A stretch of DNA of 64,000 bases from contig NZ_BMWT01000012.1 in assembly GCF_014651375.1 (NCBI RefSeq), positions 1 to 64,000 on the forward strand. The letters run 5' to 3'. A program made the translations under genes and the position numbers. The notes under the pieces were generated by a model. The model ran no database searches. It had not been told where the DNA came from and saw only the letters and a program-made list of their open reading frames with translations. The DNA is from Tateyamaria omphalii (GTDB lineage Bacteria; Pseudomonadota; Alphaproteobacteria; Rhodobacterales; Rhodobacteraceae). Shown here piece after piece: positions 27,285 through 36,286 of the stretch (position 1 is the stretch's first letter; each line of letters opens with the position of its first letter).

Positions 27285-29051
27285 TCAGTTGGCCGAGGCC
27301 AGCTGTTCCGGCAGGCGGAAGGTCCAGAGCATACCACCCTGGTTCAGGTAGTTGACCTTCTTGGCGACTTCACCGCCCCAGAGCGGAACCGCACCACCCC
27401 AACCGGAAATGACGGTGACGTATTGTTCGCCATCCTGTTCCCAGGTGACGGGCTGGCCGACGATGCCCGACCCGGTCTGGAACGACCACAGTTCTTCGCC
27501 GGTCTCATCGTCCAAAGCGATGAATTTGCCTTCGGGTGTGCCGTAGAAGACCAGACCACCCGCGGTGGTCATGACACCGGACCAAAGGGGCGCGTCGTTC
27601 TTGGCCTCCCACTTGACGTCGCCTGTATCGGGGTCAATGGCTTTCAGGCTGCCGATATGGTCCTCGTAGTTCGGCTTGATGGTAAAGCCCGAGCCCAGAT
27701 ATGCGGCGCCCTTTTTGTACGTGATCGGCTCGTTCCAAATGTCCATGCCCCACTCGTTAGAGGGCACATAGAAGTTGCCGGTGCGCTGGCTGAAGGCCAT
27801 CGGCATCCAGTTCTTGCCACCAAGGAACGAGGGCGACGCGAAAACAACTTCGCCTTTCTTGCCATCTGCCGCTTCGGCGGGATCGCCGGGGCGGTTGGCT
27901 TCGTTGTAGATCGGGCGGCCATTCTCATCGAGGCCTTCTGCCCACGAGATGTCTTTGACGAAGGGCACGCCGCGCACGAATGCGCCGTCTTCGCGGTTCA
28001 GGACGTAAAAGAAGCCGTTGCGGTCCGCCGTAGCAAAGCGCTTGTCCCCCGCCCGGTTTTCATAAGCTACAACTTCGTTCACGCCGTCATAGTCCCAGCC
28101 TTCGCGTGGCGTGGTCTGGAAGTGCCACTTGATTTCGCCCGTTTTGGGGTCGATGCCCAAACGCGACGCGGCATAAAGGTTGTCGCCCGTGCCGTCGTTG
28201 TTCTGGCCCGCATCGCGTAGCCAAGAGTTCCACGGCGCCGGGTTGCCTGTTCCAAAGACCAGCGTGTCCGTGTCGGCATCATATGAACCACCAAGCCAAG
28301 TGGCGCCGCCGCCGGTCTTCCACATGTCGCCGGGCCATGTTGCATTCAGCGTGCCGGTCATGGTGCTTTCTTCGCCGTTGAGCATACCCATGTGACCTTC
28401 GATCACCGGGCGATACCAAACTAGCTCACCGGTTTCGGCGTCGCGTGCTTCGACGGCGCCAACAATGCCAAACTCACCGCCGGAGTTGCCGGTGATGACC
28501 AGACCATCAACGATCAGCGGTGCGGCGGTATAGCTGTAACCAGCCTTGTAGTCCGCGATTTTCTTGTTCCAGACGGTGTCGCCCGTCTTGGCGTTCAGCG
28601 CTACGATGCGTGCATCCAGCGTACCGAAGTAGATGTTGTCGCCATAGATGGCGGCACCCCGGTTCACCACGTCACAGCAGGGCAGGATTCCTTCGGGCAG
28701 GCGGGCATCGTATTGCCAGATTTCTTCGCCCGTCTTCACATCGATCGCGTACATCCGTGAATATGACCCGGTGATGTACATCACACCATCATGCACGATG
28801 GGCTGCGTCTCTTGTCCGCGCTGTTTTTCACCCCCCAGCGAAAAGGCCCATGCTGGGACAAGGTTGTCCACGTTTTCCTTGTTCAGGATGTCGAGCGGAG
28901 AGTAACGCTGAAGATGGCGGCCCATGCCATTGGTTAGCACGTCGTTCGTCGAGGCCGTGTCGTTTGCCAACATCTCCTCGGTCACGCCCTCTGCAAATGC
29001 TGGTGAGGTCGCAAGTACCCCCACAACCGCAGCTGCAATAAATCTGTTCAT
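27285..29051 (-). CDS. PQQ-dependent alcohol dehydrogenase, predicted lanthanide type (ExaF/PedH-like)
   Basis: Periplasmic quinoprotein that oxidises primary alcohols to aldehydes and passes electrons to cytochrome c. 588 aa from the ATG at 29051 (GGGAGG upstream). Signal peptide ends in SPAFA (about residue 20). The adjacent cysteine pair is Cys125-Cys126 (LPCCDVV). Metal ligands by family alignment are Glu193 (SGGEFG), Asn270 (GTGNPAPWN), catalytic Asp320 and Asp322 in GWDYDGVNE. The extra Asp two residues after the catalytic Asp marks lanthanide-dependent enzymes; Ca-enzymes have Ala/Ser/Thr there. No heme domain, so it is a type I quinoprotein needing a separate cytochrome (36287-36985). 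Confidence 0.9.
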   Translation of the reverse strand: MNRFIAAAVVGVLATSPAFAEGVTEEMLANDTASTNDVLTNGMGRHLQRYSPLDILNKENVDNLVPAWAFSLGGEKQRGQETQPIVHDGVMYITGSYSRMYAIDVKTGEEIWQYDARLPEGILPCCDVVNRGAAIYGDNIYFGTLDARIVALNAKTGDTVWNKKIADYKAGYSYTAAPLIVDGLVITGNSGGEFGIVGAVEARDAETGELVWYRPVIEGHMGMLNGEESTMTGTLNATWPGDMWKTGGGATWLGGSYDADTDTLVFGTGNPAPWNSWLRDAGQNNDGTGDNLYAASRLGIDPKTGEIKWHFQTTPREGWDYDGVNEVVAYENRAGDKRFATADRNGFFYVLNREDGAFVRGVPFVKDISWAEGLDENGRPIYNEANRPGDPAEAADGKKGEVVFASPSFLGGKNWMPMAFSQRTGNFYVPSNEWGMDIWNEPITYKKGAAYLGSGFTIKPNYEDHIGSLKAIDPDTGDVKWEAKNDAPLWSGVMTTAGGLVFYGTPEGKFIALDDETGEELWSFQTGSGIVGQPVTWEQDGEQYVTVISGWGGAVPLWGGEVAKKVNYLNQGGMLWTFRLPEQLASAN

Positions 29052-29205
29052 TTGTTTTCCTCCCAAAACCCGTTGGTGGGCAGTTCTTACAAAGGTGGCA
29101 TGCGGAGACAGGCCGACCTTTGCCCTGCGCCAATTATTTGCGCAAACGGGGCGCGCAGGTATTGCACAATGGTCGTAAGACCCCAAAGAACTTGACAGAT
29201 GGGGT

Positions 29206-29219
29206 GCGACTTTGGTCGC
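29206..29219. promoter_or_regulatory. Inverted repeat CGAC-N4-GTCG, candidate island operator
   Basis: GCGAC-TTTG-GTCGC, perfect 5-bp arms, in the divergent region between the alcohol dehydrogenase (start 29051) and the gene at 29269. Close relatives occur at 29797, 32010, 36206, 37893, 45352 and 50047, all ahead of island genes. Confidence 0.6.
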
Positions 29220-29268
29220 GCAGCGACTCAATCAGACAGCTCATATCCTGCTTGCGGGGGGATTTGTC

Positions 29269-29790
29269 ATGATACTCAGAGCGGTGCTTGCGCTTGTCAC
29301 TTTGGCTTCAACCGCAATAGCGGAAAGTCGAAACGTTTACCTCGAATCGCAAGACGGAGCGCAAATCAAGATCGCGACAATCGCGTTCGCAAGTGACGGC
29401 GGCTACGCCGTTGAGATGGATGATGGTCCGTTCTCTGATCATTTCCTGTCCATGCGTCCATTCCGTTGTCTTGAGGGTCCTAAAAAGCACTGGTGCCATG
29501 TCCCCTACCCCTACGACATCAACCGAAACACCAACGCGGACCTTGTCGATCTCGAATACGACTTTCTGTTCATCTGGAAGGGTGCAACCGAGTACGGGAT
29601 CAATATGTGGAATGGCGTCTACTATAAGCTGGCTGAAGAAGACGGTCGCTTGGTCGGCACCTTGCACGAAATGGACATGGACCTGCTGTCAGCACCGCCA
29701 GAGGCCGGCAATCTGCGACCGTTGAAAGCGACTGATTTGCATGAAAGTGACCCGGGCAGTCACTGGCTGCCGCGGATGGTCATCGAATGA
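29269..29790 (+). CDS. Exported protein of unknown function
   Basis: 173 aa from the ATG at 29269. Signal peptide MILRAVLALVTLASTAIAES. The mature protein is acidic and rich in aromatic residues; two cysteines (CLEGPKKHWC) could form a disulfide. I do not recognise a family. It is divergent from the alcohol dehydrogenase and shares the CGAC-N4-GTCG element, so it is probably a periplasmic accessory protein of the island. Confidence 0.7.
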   Translation: MILRAVLALVTLASTAIAESRNVYLESQDGAQIKIATIAFASDGGYAVEMDDGPFSDHFLSMRPFRCLEGPKKHWCHVPYPYDINRNTNADLVDLEYDFLFIWKGATEYGINMWNGVYYKLAEEDGRLVGTLHEMDMDLLSAPPEAGNLRPLKATDLHESDPGSHWLPRMVIE

Positions 29791-29796
29791 AGCTGC

Positions 29797-29810
29797 GGCT
29801 TTGGTCGTAT
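29797..29810 (+). promoter_or_regulatory. Imperfect island operator GGC-TTTG-GTCGTAT
   Basis: Matches the CGAC-N4-GTCG element with one changed base in the left arm. Its centre lies about 59 bp before the start codon of the next gene, the same distance as for the sites at 29206 and 45352. Confidence 0.5.
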
Positions 29811-29861
29811 TCCAGCCTCTCACGATATCGGTAGGCTAAGGCGATACGGGAGGATCACACG

Positions 29862-30830
29862 ATGTTTTTCAAAGCACTGGCAGCAGCGGTGTTCGCGACC
29901 GTCATCGCTACCTCTGCATGCGCAGACAATCCGGTTTTACGCGCTTCGGTTCTGAAGTTCGGGACCGTGAACTGGGAACTGAATACGATCAAACACCACG
30001 GATTTGATGCGGCACACGGCTTCAATTTGCAGGTGCAGGGCGTTGCCGGAGGATCTGCAGCCAAAGTTGCATTCCAAGGCGGGGAAACCGATGTGATCGT
30101 GTCCGACTGGCTGTGGGTCGCGCGACAGCGTGCGGCCGGAAAGGACTATGTTTTCATTCCGTATTCCAAGGCTGTTGGTGGCGTCATGGTGCCGAACGAC
30201 AGTCCGGCCCAGACCTTGGCCGATCTTGTCGGCACCAAGATCGGCATTGCCGGTGGCCCATTGGACAAAAGCTGGCTGATCCTGCGCGCATACGCGGAAA
30301 AGACATACGGCATCGACCTCAAGGCCGACACCGAGCAGGTGTTTGCTGCCCCGCCCCTGATCTTCAAATCCGCGCTATCGGGTGAGCTGGATGGGGCCAT
30401 CAACTTCTGGCACTTCCTCGCAAAGATGGAGGCATCGGGCATGCGAAAGCTCGTGGACGTTGCCGATGCGGCGACTGATCTTGGGCTTGATCCCGACACA
30501 CCTTTGCTGGGCTACGTGGTGAAGGGCGAGATGCTGCGCGATATGCCCGACGTGGTGAAAGGCCTTGCCGCAGCGTCGCGCGATGCCAAGGGTTTGTTGG
30601 CGACCGATGATGCGGAATGGGACCGTTTGCGCGACAAGATGAGCGCCAAGATCGATGCACAATTCGAAGCGCTCAAGGCTGGGTTTCGCGCGGGTATTCC
30701 TGCTCCTGGTCCTGTGGATGAAGATGCAGCTGCACGCATGCTTGAGTTAATGGTCGAGCTGGGTGGCAAGGAGTTGATGGGCGAGGCGCAAGAGTTGCCA
30801 GAAGGCACATTCCTGCAACCGGGTAGCTAG
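29862..30830 (+). CDS. NitT/TauT-type ABC transporter substrate-binding protein
   Basis: 322-aa periplasmic protein with a signal peptide ending near ATSACA (about residue 21; the Cys is followed by Ala-Asp, so a lipoprotein is possible). It opens like the SsuA/NMT1 family (LKFGTVNWELNTIKHHGFDA), followed by GGSAAKVAFQGGETDVIVSDWLWVARQRAAG and VGTKIGIAGGPLDKSW. It overlaps nothing and abuts the ATPase gene. The matching permease gene is not here but at 45417-46184. Substrate unknown. Confidence 0.85.
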   Translation: MFFKALAAAVFATVIATSACADNPVLRASVLKFGTVNWELNTIKHHGFDAAHGFNLQVQGVAGGSAAKVAFQGGETDVIVSDWLWVARQRAAGKDYVFIPYSKAVGGVMVPNDSPAQTLADLVGTKIGIAGGPLDKSWLILRAYAEKTYGIDLKADTEQVFAAPPLIFKSALSGELDGAINFWHFLAKMEASGMRKLVDVADAATDLGLDPDTPLLGYVVKGEMLRDMPDVVKGLAAASRDAKGLLATDDAEWDRLRDKMSAKIDAQFEALKAGFRAGIPAPGPVDEDAAARMLELMVELGGKELMGEAQELPEGTFLQPGS

Positions 30831-31496
30831 TTGGCTTCCCTTTTGCTTGATCTTGTCGTGCGGAGTTTGTGCCATGACGACACCCCGATCCTGCAAGACG
30901 TGTCCCTAAAATTGGCGCGGGGTGAAACACTTGCCCTCGTGGGGCCGTCGGGGATTGGCAAGTCGTCCTTGTTGCGCGTCATTGCCAGCCTGCACACCGC
31001 GTTTGACGGGACCTGCGTGTTGACAGGCACTTGCGCCATGGTTTTCCAAGAACCAACCTTGCTGCCTTGGCGCACGGTTTGGGACAACATTGGCGTCACC
31101 ACAGGTGCGGATGCGGAACAGATTGATGCGGCGCTCAGCGAGGTTGGCCTTGCTGGGCGTAGAGATGATTATCCGGGGCAGTTGTCGCTTGGCCAACAGC
31201 GCCGTCTGGCTCTTGCCCGCGCCTTTGCAGTGAAACCGGACTTGTTGCTGCTGGACGAACCGTTTGTGTCGCTGGACGCTGAGTTGGTCGACGAGATGAT
31301 GACGCTGTTTGCCCGGCTACGGGCGACGCACAACGTGACAACAATCCTAGTCACCCACGTGGCGCAGGAAGCGGAAAAGCTGGCGAGCCGTATCGTGACA
31401 CTTGGCGGCAGCCCCGCGACTATCGTCAGCGATGTTCAGAATGATGGCGCATACTTCCAGTTGTCGGCGTCAGGCGTGACCTCGTCCAGGTCGTAG
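30831..31496 (+). CDS. ABC transporter ATP-binding protein (NitT/TauT type)
   Basis: 221 aa, starting at a TTG directly after the binding-protein stop codon. Walker A GPSGIGKSS, Q-loop VFQEPTLLPWRT, signature LSLGQQRRLALARA, Walker B LLLLDEPF, and H-loop TILVTHVAQEA are all present, so it should hydrolyse ATP. Its 3' end overlaps the convergent Sel1-repeat gene by 61 bp. It energises the importer whose permease lies 14 kb away. Confidence 0.87.
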   Translation: MASLLLDLVVRSLCHDDTPILQDVSLKLARGETLALVGPSGIGKSSLLRVIASLHTAFDGTCVLTGTCAMVFQEPTLLPWRTVWDNIGVTTGADAEQIDAALSEVGLAGRRDDYPGQLSLGQQRRLALARAFAVKPDLLLLDEPFVSLDAELVDEMMTLFARLRATHNVTTILVTHVAQEAEKLASRIVTLGGSPATIVSDVQNDGAYFQLSASGVTSSRS

Positions 31497-31969
31497 TCAG
31501 CGCGCTGCAATCTCTGCGCGATCACCAGCCCCTCGCCCGCTGCCTCATCAACAAACTGCCGTCCCAGGTTTTCATCCTGCGCAACGCCGTGTCCCCGCAT
31601 CAGCGCAATGCCATAGTTGAACTTGCCCACAGGGTCGCCAAGTTCGGCCGCCCGGCGGTCCCATTCTGCGGCGGCATCTGGATTGTAGTCACCACCCAAC
31701 CCGTTGTTGTCCAACTGACTCATCCAGGTCATGGCACCGGTATACCCGTCGTTTGCACAGTTCTGGAACAACGTACGGGCCGTCTTGTGGTCCCCCGACT
31801 TTGTCAGGGCATAGCCCATGGAACAGATGACCATGCCCGTCTCACCCCGCTCAGCTTCCTCAAGGAAATGCTGCCACGTCATCTCGTCCGGGTTGAGTGT
31901 GCCAAACTCGTCGGCAACGGCGGGCGTGACACATGACAGGACGATGGCGGCGGTAAGTAGGCGTTTCAT
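31436..31969 (-). CDS. Exported Sel1-like repeat protein
   Basis: 177 aa with signal peptide MKRLLTAAIVLSCVTPAVADE. At least two Sel1/TPR-like units are visible: AARTLFQNCANDGYTGAMTW-like and FNYGIALMRGHGVAQDENLG. Three cysteines. It closes the transporter operon that runs leftward from 36123 (50 bp after the permease gene). Probably a periplasmic scaffold; no specific role can be given. Confidence 0.75.
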   Translation of the reverse strand: MKRLLTAAIVLSCVTPAVADEFGTLNPDEMTWQHFLEEAERGETGMVICSMGYALTKSGDHKTARTLFQNCANDGYTGAMTWMSQLDNNGLGGDYNPDAAAEWDRRAAELGDPVGKFNYGIALMRGHGVAQDENLGRQFVDEAAGEGLVIAQRLQRADYDLDEVTPDADNWKYAPSF

Positions 31970-32008
31970 GACATATCCATAGCACAGATTCCGCCAATTT
32001 TCGACTGA

Positions 32009-32019
32009 GGCTTTGGTCG
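32009..32019 (-). promoter_or_regulatory. Possible island operator ahead of the Sel1-like gene
   Basis: Minus-strand GCGAC-CAAA-GCC keeps the left arm of the CGAC-N4-GTCG element and part of the right. It lies about 45 bp before the Sel1-like start codon and overlaps the end of the permease gene. Weaker than the other sites. Confidence 0.35.
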
Positions 32020-32811
32020 CTATCCCCTGCGCCCGATCCGTGCGCGCGCAGGGTCATACCCAATCAGCGCAGCGGTGGCGAAAACGGCAGCGGCCATCAA
32101 AGTCCAGCCAAGCGCACCGGGGTTCAGTTCGGCATAAAGTGCAAAGCGGATCAGTTCGACTGCATGGGTAAACGGGTTCACCGCGCATATGTCATGCAGC
32201 AGTTCCGAGCTTTCGGCCATTTTCCACAGCGGATAGAGCGCGGAGGACAGGAAGAACATCGGGAAGATCACGAAGTTCATCACGCCAGCGAAGTTCTCAA
32301 GCTGCTTGATAAAGCTCGACAGTAGCAATCCCAAAGCACCCAGCATCAGCCCTGCAACAAGCAGGGCAGGCAATGCTGTGACATATCCCCAGCCGGGCAT
32401 CTTGATGTCAAACGCGGCGGCGATGGCAAGGAAGGCGTAGACCTGCAAGATCGAAATCGTCGTCGATCCAAGCAGCTTGCAAAAGAGGAGCCAGCCGCGC
32501 GGCAGGGGCGAGGTCAGCAACAGCTTCATCGACCCCATTTCCCGGTCATAGACCAGTGACAGCGACGATTGCATCCCGTTGAACAACAGGATCATGCCGC
32601 ATAACCCCGGCACAATGTAGGTCTCGTAGGTAATGTAGGTCTGATAGGGTGGGATGATGCTCAGCCCGAGGGCCGCGCGAAACCCGGCGGCAAACACAAG
32701 CAGCCAGACCAGAGGGCGGACAAGGGCCGCGACAAAGCGTTCCCGTTGATGGATGAAACGCAAGGCTTCACGCAGGACAATAGCGTGCAGAGCCGTGAGA
32801 TAGGCCGTCAT
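32020..32811 (-). CDS. ABC-2 type permease of the PQQ-dehydrogenase-linked ABC system (PedC/LutF-like)
   Basis: 263 aa with about six hydrophobic segments and the ABC-2 pattern. Key blocks are VLREALRFIHQRERFVAALVRPLVWLLVF (opening; core REALRFIHQRERF), DREMGSMKLLLTSPLPRGWL, and SSALYPLWKM. It overlaps the ATPase gene by 4 bp (ATGA). The gene set (binding protein, YVTN propeller, small exported protein, ATPase, ABC-2 permease) matches systems linked to PQQ alcohol dehydrogenases; PedA1A2BC of Pseudomonas putida and Lut of Methylorubrum support lanthanide-dependent growth. Transport direction is not evident. Confidence 0.85.
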   Translation of the reverse strand: MTAYLTALHAIVLREALRFIHQRERFVAALVRPLVWLLVFAAGFRAALGLSIIPPYQTYITYETYIVPGLCGMILLFNGMQSSLSLVYDREMGSMKLLLTSPLPRGWLLFCKLLGSTTISILQVYAFLAIAAAFDIKMPGWGYVTALPALLVAGLMLGALGLLLSSFIKQLENFAGVMNFVIFPMFFLSSALYPLWKMAESSELLHDICAVNPFTHAVELIRFALYAELNPGALGWTLMAAAVFATAALIGYDPARARIGRRG

Positions 32812-33524
32812 GCGCCCGTACCTGTCAACGCAAGGAACCGTTCTTGCAGGCTGGTGTCTCCGGCAATGTCGCGGGCTTTACCTGTCGCCAGAACCTGCGC
32901 CTGGTGCAAAATCACCAGATCATCATCGGGCTGAACCTCGTCCGTGAGATGCGTGGCCCACAGGATCGTCTTGCCCTCGTCCGCAAGCCCATGGGCATAG
33001 TCCGTGATTGACGCGCGGGTCGCGGCATCAAGACCGACGGTGGGTTCGTCCAGCAGCAGGACACTTGGATCATGCAGCAATGCACGGGCAATCTCGGTCC
33101 GGCGTCTGTGTCCCCCGTTCAGGGTGCGGGCCTTCTCCCCTGCCCTTTCGCGCATATCCAGTTGATCCAGCGCACTCTCGATCCGGCTTCGGGCGGCACG
33201 CCCCGAAAGCCCGTGCAGCGCGGCAAAGTAAGACAGGTTCTGTTGAACCGTCAGGTTCATATCAAGCGTTGTTTGCTGAAACACGATACCCAGCTGCGCC
33301 AATGCGGCGCGGGGTGACTGCCTCAGGTCATGACCCGCAATTGTGATTTGCCCGTCAGGTGCAACAAAGAGACGGGTCAGCAGGTTGAAAAGCGTCGACT
33401 TGCCTGCCCCGTTTGGGCCAAGCAGCGCGCAGAACGTGCCGGAGGAAACGCTGAACGAAACATCGTCCAGCGCCCGTTTGGTCCCGTAGGAATAGCTGAG
33501 GCCCCGCGCCTCAAGTCCTGTCAT
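32808..33524 (-). CDS. ABC ATP-binding protein of the PQQ-linked system (PedA1/LutE-like)
   Basis: 238 aa with complete motifs: Walker A GPNGAGKST, Q-loop GIVFQQTTLDMNLTV, signature LNGGHRRRTEIARAL (LNGGH in place of LSGGQ, common in this subgroup), Walker B VLLLDEPTVGLD, H-loop ILWATHLTDEV. Four-base overlaps with both neighbours (33521-33524 and 32808-32811) show tight coupling. Powers the permease at 32020-32811. Confidence 0.88.
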   Translation of the reverse strand: MTGLEARGLSYSYGTKRALDDVSFSVSSGTFCALLGPNGAGKSTLFNLLTRLFVAPDGQITIAGHDLRQSPRAALAQLGIVFQQTTLDMNLTVQQNLSYFAALHGLSGRAARSRIESALDQLDMRERAGEKARTLNGGHRRRTEIARALLHDPSVLLLDEPTVGLDAATRASITDYAHGLADEGKTILWATHLTDEVQPDDDLVILHQAQVLATGKARDIAGDTSLQERFLALTGTGA

Positions 33525-33976
33525 TTAATAGTGATATCCAAGCGCTGAGTTTCGCCCGAGGTGCCCGGGATCTTGATATAATATGCGCCGGGTTTGATCG
33601 CGACGAAACCAATTTCCATCTCTCCGGCTTCGTCAAACTCGATACTGTCGAGGCCAAGGGGCCTGATTTCCAACCCTTCCACGACGATCTCGTCAATCCA
33701 GATGGCGCGGAAGAACTCGGGGCCGACCAGCGCCAGTTCCTGACTGCCATCGCCTTGGATTTCGAACTCGTAATAGGTGCCGGACTTCAGCTCCCACGCG
33801 CCTTCCGGTGCGATGGGTTCGCCTGCCGACAGGATGATTGGTGGTAAGTCTTCCTTGTTGCTGCCGCCCAGCAGACCAGCAGCGCCAAAGCTGGGGCCGT
33901 CATCATCGTCATTGTCCGCCAGTGCAAAAGTCGGCGCGGCAAGCGCCAGCGCAGCGATCAAAGCCAGAGTTTTCAT
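33521..33976 (-). CDS. Small exported protein of the PQQ-linked ABC system (PedA2/LutB-like position)
   Basis: 151 aa. Signal peptide MKTLALIAALALAAPTFALA is followed at once by DNDDDDGP, an acidic patch that could bind cations. The rest is predicted all-beta with GTYYEFEIQGDGSQELALVG and a C-terminal KPGAYYIKIPG, reminiscent of cupredoxin-like folds but without Cys/His ligands. A family assignment is not possible from the sequence alone. Position between the propeller and ATPase genes points to an accessory periplasmic component of the transporter. Confidence 0.7.
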   Translation of the reverse strand: MKTLALIAALALAAPTFALADNDDDDGPSFGAAGLLGGSNKEDLPPIILSAGEPIAPEGAWELKSGTYYEFEIQGDGSQELALVGPEFFRAIWIDEIVVEGLEIRPLGLDSIEFDEAGEMEIGFVAIKPGAYYIKIPGTSGETQRLDITIK

Positions 33977-34000
33977 TGGGTTCCTCCCGAAATGTGATGA

Positions 34001-34963
34001 TTAAGACCCGGTTGGCCGATACGCGGCCCCCCAGGGAAAGCGGCCCACCTTGATGGACTTGATCGCCTTGCGCGATGCGACATCAATCACGGTCACATCG
34101 CCCGACACGCCATTCGTGGTGAAAAGCAGCGAACGATCTGCGTTGAAATCCATGTGCCAGACACGGCGGCCAACCAGAATGTACTCCTCGACCTCGTAAG
34201 TTTCGGCATTGACCACCGCGACATGGTTCGATGGTCCAAGGGCGACAAAGGCGTGGGTGTCACCTGCAGTGAACTCAAAACCCACCGGCTGCACACGGTC
34301 GGGATGCACACCCTGCACCTCAAAGCTCATCTTGGCCTTTTCGGTTTGGGTTGCTGTGTCAAACACGGTCAGCGTGCCGCCAATCTCGGAGCTCACCCAC
34401 ATCTCTGCCCCATCCTTGATGAACTCGGCATGGCGCGGGCGGCTGTCGACAAGGGTATTGGCGAACAACTCTTGGGTTTCGGTGTCGATCCAATGGGCCA
34501 TGTTCGTCGTTTCGGACGTGGTGATGGCGATCTTGCCATCTGGCGATACGGCCATGCCTTCGGGCTCAACCCCCACGTCGATCTGGGCAACCACTTTCCG
34601 AGTGTCGACGTCGACCACGGTGGTGATCGCATCGTCCTCGTTCGCGATGTAAAGATGCCGGTCATCAGGGTGCAGCACGAATTGCTCCGGGTCATCGCCC
34701 GAGGGCAGCTCGTGCAGTATCTCGCCCGAGTTCGGGTCCATCACTTGAACCGCGTTGCTGTCGGAGGCACAGATGTAGACGCGGCTGTAGTCACTGTTGA
34801 ACAAGATACCGCGCGGGCGTTCACCCGTGTCATAAGTCTTAATGACCTCTAGCGTTTCGGTCGAGATGACCGAGATCGTGTCATCCTTTTCATTTGTCAC
34901 CCAAATCTCGCCCGCCACCGCGGTCGAGGCCAGAAGGGAAAACATCGCAGTCAATCTGATCAT
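34001..34963 (-). CDS. YVTN-type beta-propeller protein, PQQ-catabolism associated
   Basis: 320 aa from the ATG at 34963, which overlaps the binding-protein stop (ATGA); an ATG at 34978 is in frame but lies within that gene. Signal peptide ends at VAGE. Seven or so blades with YVTN-like units follow (IWVTNEKDDTISVIS, LYIANEDDAITTVVD, LLFTTNGVSGDVTVID). Such propellers are regular members of this transporter set. The periplasmic role is unknown. Confidence 0.87.
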   Translation of the reverse strand: MIRLTAMFSLLASTAVAGEIWVTNEKDDTISVISTETLEVIKTYDTGERPRGILFNSDYSRVYICASDSNAVQVMDPNSGEILHELPSGDDPEQFVLHPDDRHLYIANEDDAITTVVDVDTRKVVAQIDVGVEPEGMAVSPDGKIAITTSETTNMAHWIDTETQELFANTLVDSRPRHAEFIKDGAEMWVSSEIGGTLTVFDTATQTEKAKMSFEVQGVHPDRVQPVGFEFTAGDTHAFVALGPSNHVAVVNAETYEVEEYILVGRRVWHMDFNADRSLLFTTNGVSGDVTVIDVASRKAIKSIKVGRFPWGAAYRPTGS

Positions 34964-36123
34964 TGGAACGCCTCGCATTTGCTTTCGGGGCGATCGAGCC
35001 CCAGGCTATCAAGTTCGTTGGTCTGATGTAGAAACCCCTCAAGCGGGGCCTGTGCCACAAGGGCGCGGGGGTGCACGATAGCAATGGGTTGGCGCAACTG
35101 TCCGTTCCAGTCGCGGTAGGTCAGCGGGCGCCCCTTAAAGCCCGCCAGCTCGAACTGGTCGGACATGATATAGCTACGCAACGTCTCTGGATCATTTGCA
35201 CTGGTACGAGTCATGGCTTCACCAAGGGTGCGCACAGCCGCCCAGGCGGCATAGTCTTGCGCGGTCATGTGGCGCGCGTGTTCTTCTTCGAACCGGGATT
35301 GCAATTGCGCCGCACCCCACTGTTCGATCACAGGGGACCAGCCGACAGCCGCTAGCCCTTCGGACCCTACAACCGGGCGGGCTTGCCACGTATTATAGAG
35401 TACATACCGGCCGAAATCGTGCACCTCGTCCGCAATGATCAGCGCGTCATAGTCCCCGAAATCCTGAGTAAACAGCGGCACCTCTTGCGATGCGTTGCGA
35501 CGCATGTCGGCATCGAAGGCCCATTCCTTTTCGCCTTCGAGATCAAGACCGAACTTCGCCAGCGACCGGCGCACTGCATCAGCATAGCTGAGGTCTGAAG
35601 CATGCGTTCCAGTAATCATCACCAGATCATCCCAGCGCTTCTTGACCAACACCTGCGCCAAAGCATCCGTGCGCATCGCATCAGACGCCAATGTGTGCAG
35701 CAGGTTGCCCCGACATTCGGTGTCGCGAAGGGCCAGATCACCGGCAGATGTGTTGAACAATACTGCACCTTCCGCCTCGGCCAGATCGGCAATGGCGACG
35801 ATGTCTTCGAATGCCGCATCAATCACGAGGTAGGGAGAGGCTGATAGCAGGTCACGCGCGGCGGCTAGTGGGTCTTCGCCCTCAAATACCTCAGTCACAG
35901 TCAGCTCGTATTTCTGACCCAGAAATTTCCCCGTCGTCAGGTTGTCGGCCAGACCCGTTTGCGCGCCTGCAAGCCCGTTGTTCTCTGGAATCGGGTCAAG
36001 GTTCGACAGAGTCGGCGGCGCTGGTTGTTCGACGCGCAGATACCCGATGTTCAGTGTTATCTCAGCCGAAGCAGGCGCGCTGAGGAGACCCCCAACGAGC
36101 GCACCTATCACAAGGTGTTTCAC
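34960..36123 (-). CDS. Type I substrate-binding protein of the PQQ-linked ABC system
   Basis: 387 aa from the GTG at 36123, which has GGGAGGA six bases upstream; an ATG at 36138 would place the ribosome site inside the gene. Signal peptide VKHLVIGALVGGLLSAPASA. The mature part has the Leu/Ile/Val-binding-like fold (INIGYLRVEQ-type opening, VLFNTSAGDLALRDTECRGNL, DALIIADEVHDFGRYV). First gene of the leftward operon. Pairing of a type I binding protein with an ABC-2 permease is unusual outside this PQQ-linked family. Confidence 0.85.
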   Translation of the reverse strand: MKHLVIGALVGGLLSAPASAEITLNIGYLRVEQPAPPTLSNLDPIPENNGLAGAQTGLADNLTTGKFLGQKYELTVTEVFEGEDPLAAARDLLSASPYLVIDAAFEDIVAIADLAEAEGAVLFNTSAGDLALRDTECRGNLLHTLASDAMRTDALAQVLVKKRWDDLVMITGTHASDLSYADAVRRSLAKFGLDLEGEKEWAFDADMRRNASQEVPLFTQDFGDYDALIIADEVHDFGRYVLYNTWQARPVVGSEGLAAVGWSPVIEQWGAAQLQSRFEEEHARHMTAQDYAAWAAVRTLGEAMTRTSANDPETLRSYIMSDQFELAGFKGRPLTYRDWNGQLRQPIAIVHPRALVAQAPLEGFLHQTNELDSLGLDRPESKCEAFQ

Positions 36124-36205
36124 GACAATTCCTCCCATGGTTGCTAAGCTACCGTGGCGGGCAAAGCGACTGGTATAGGACCATGGTCTTACTCCTTTCG
36201 ACGCA

Positions 36206-36217
36206 CAACCAAAGTCC
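36206..36217 (-). promoter_or_regulatory. Island operator variant in the 36.1-36.3 kb divergent region
   Basis: Minus-strand GGAC-TTTG-GTTG, two changes from CGAC-N4-GTCG. It lies 83 bp before the transporter operon (start 36123) and 70 bp before the divergent cytochrome gene (36287), so it could serve both. Confidence 0.45.
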
Positions 36218-36286
36218 AATACCGCGCATCGTTTTCGTGGCGTAGGACAAGGGCAAAGAGGAACACTCATGTCAGGGAGGCATGTG

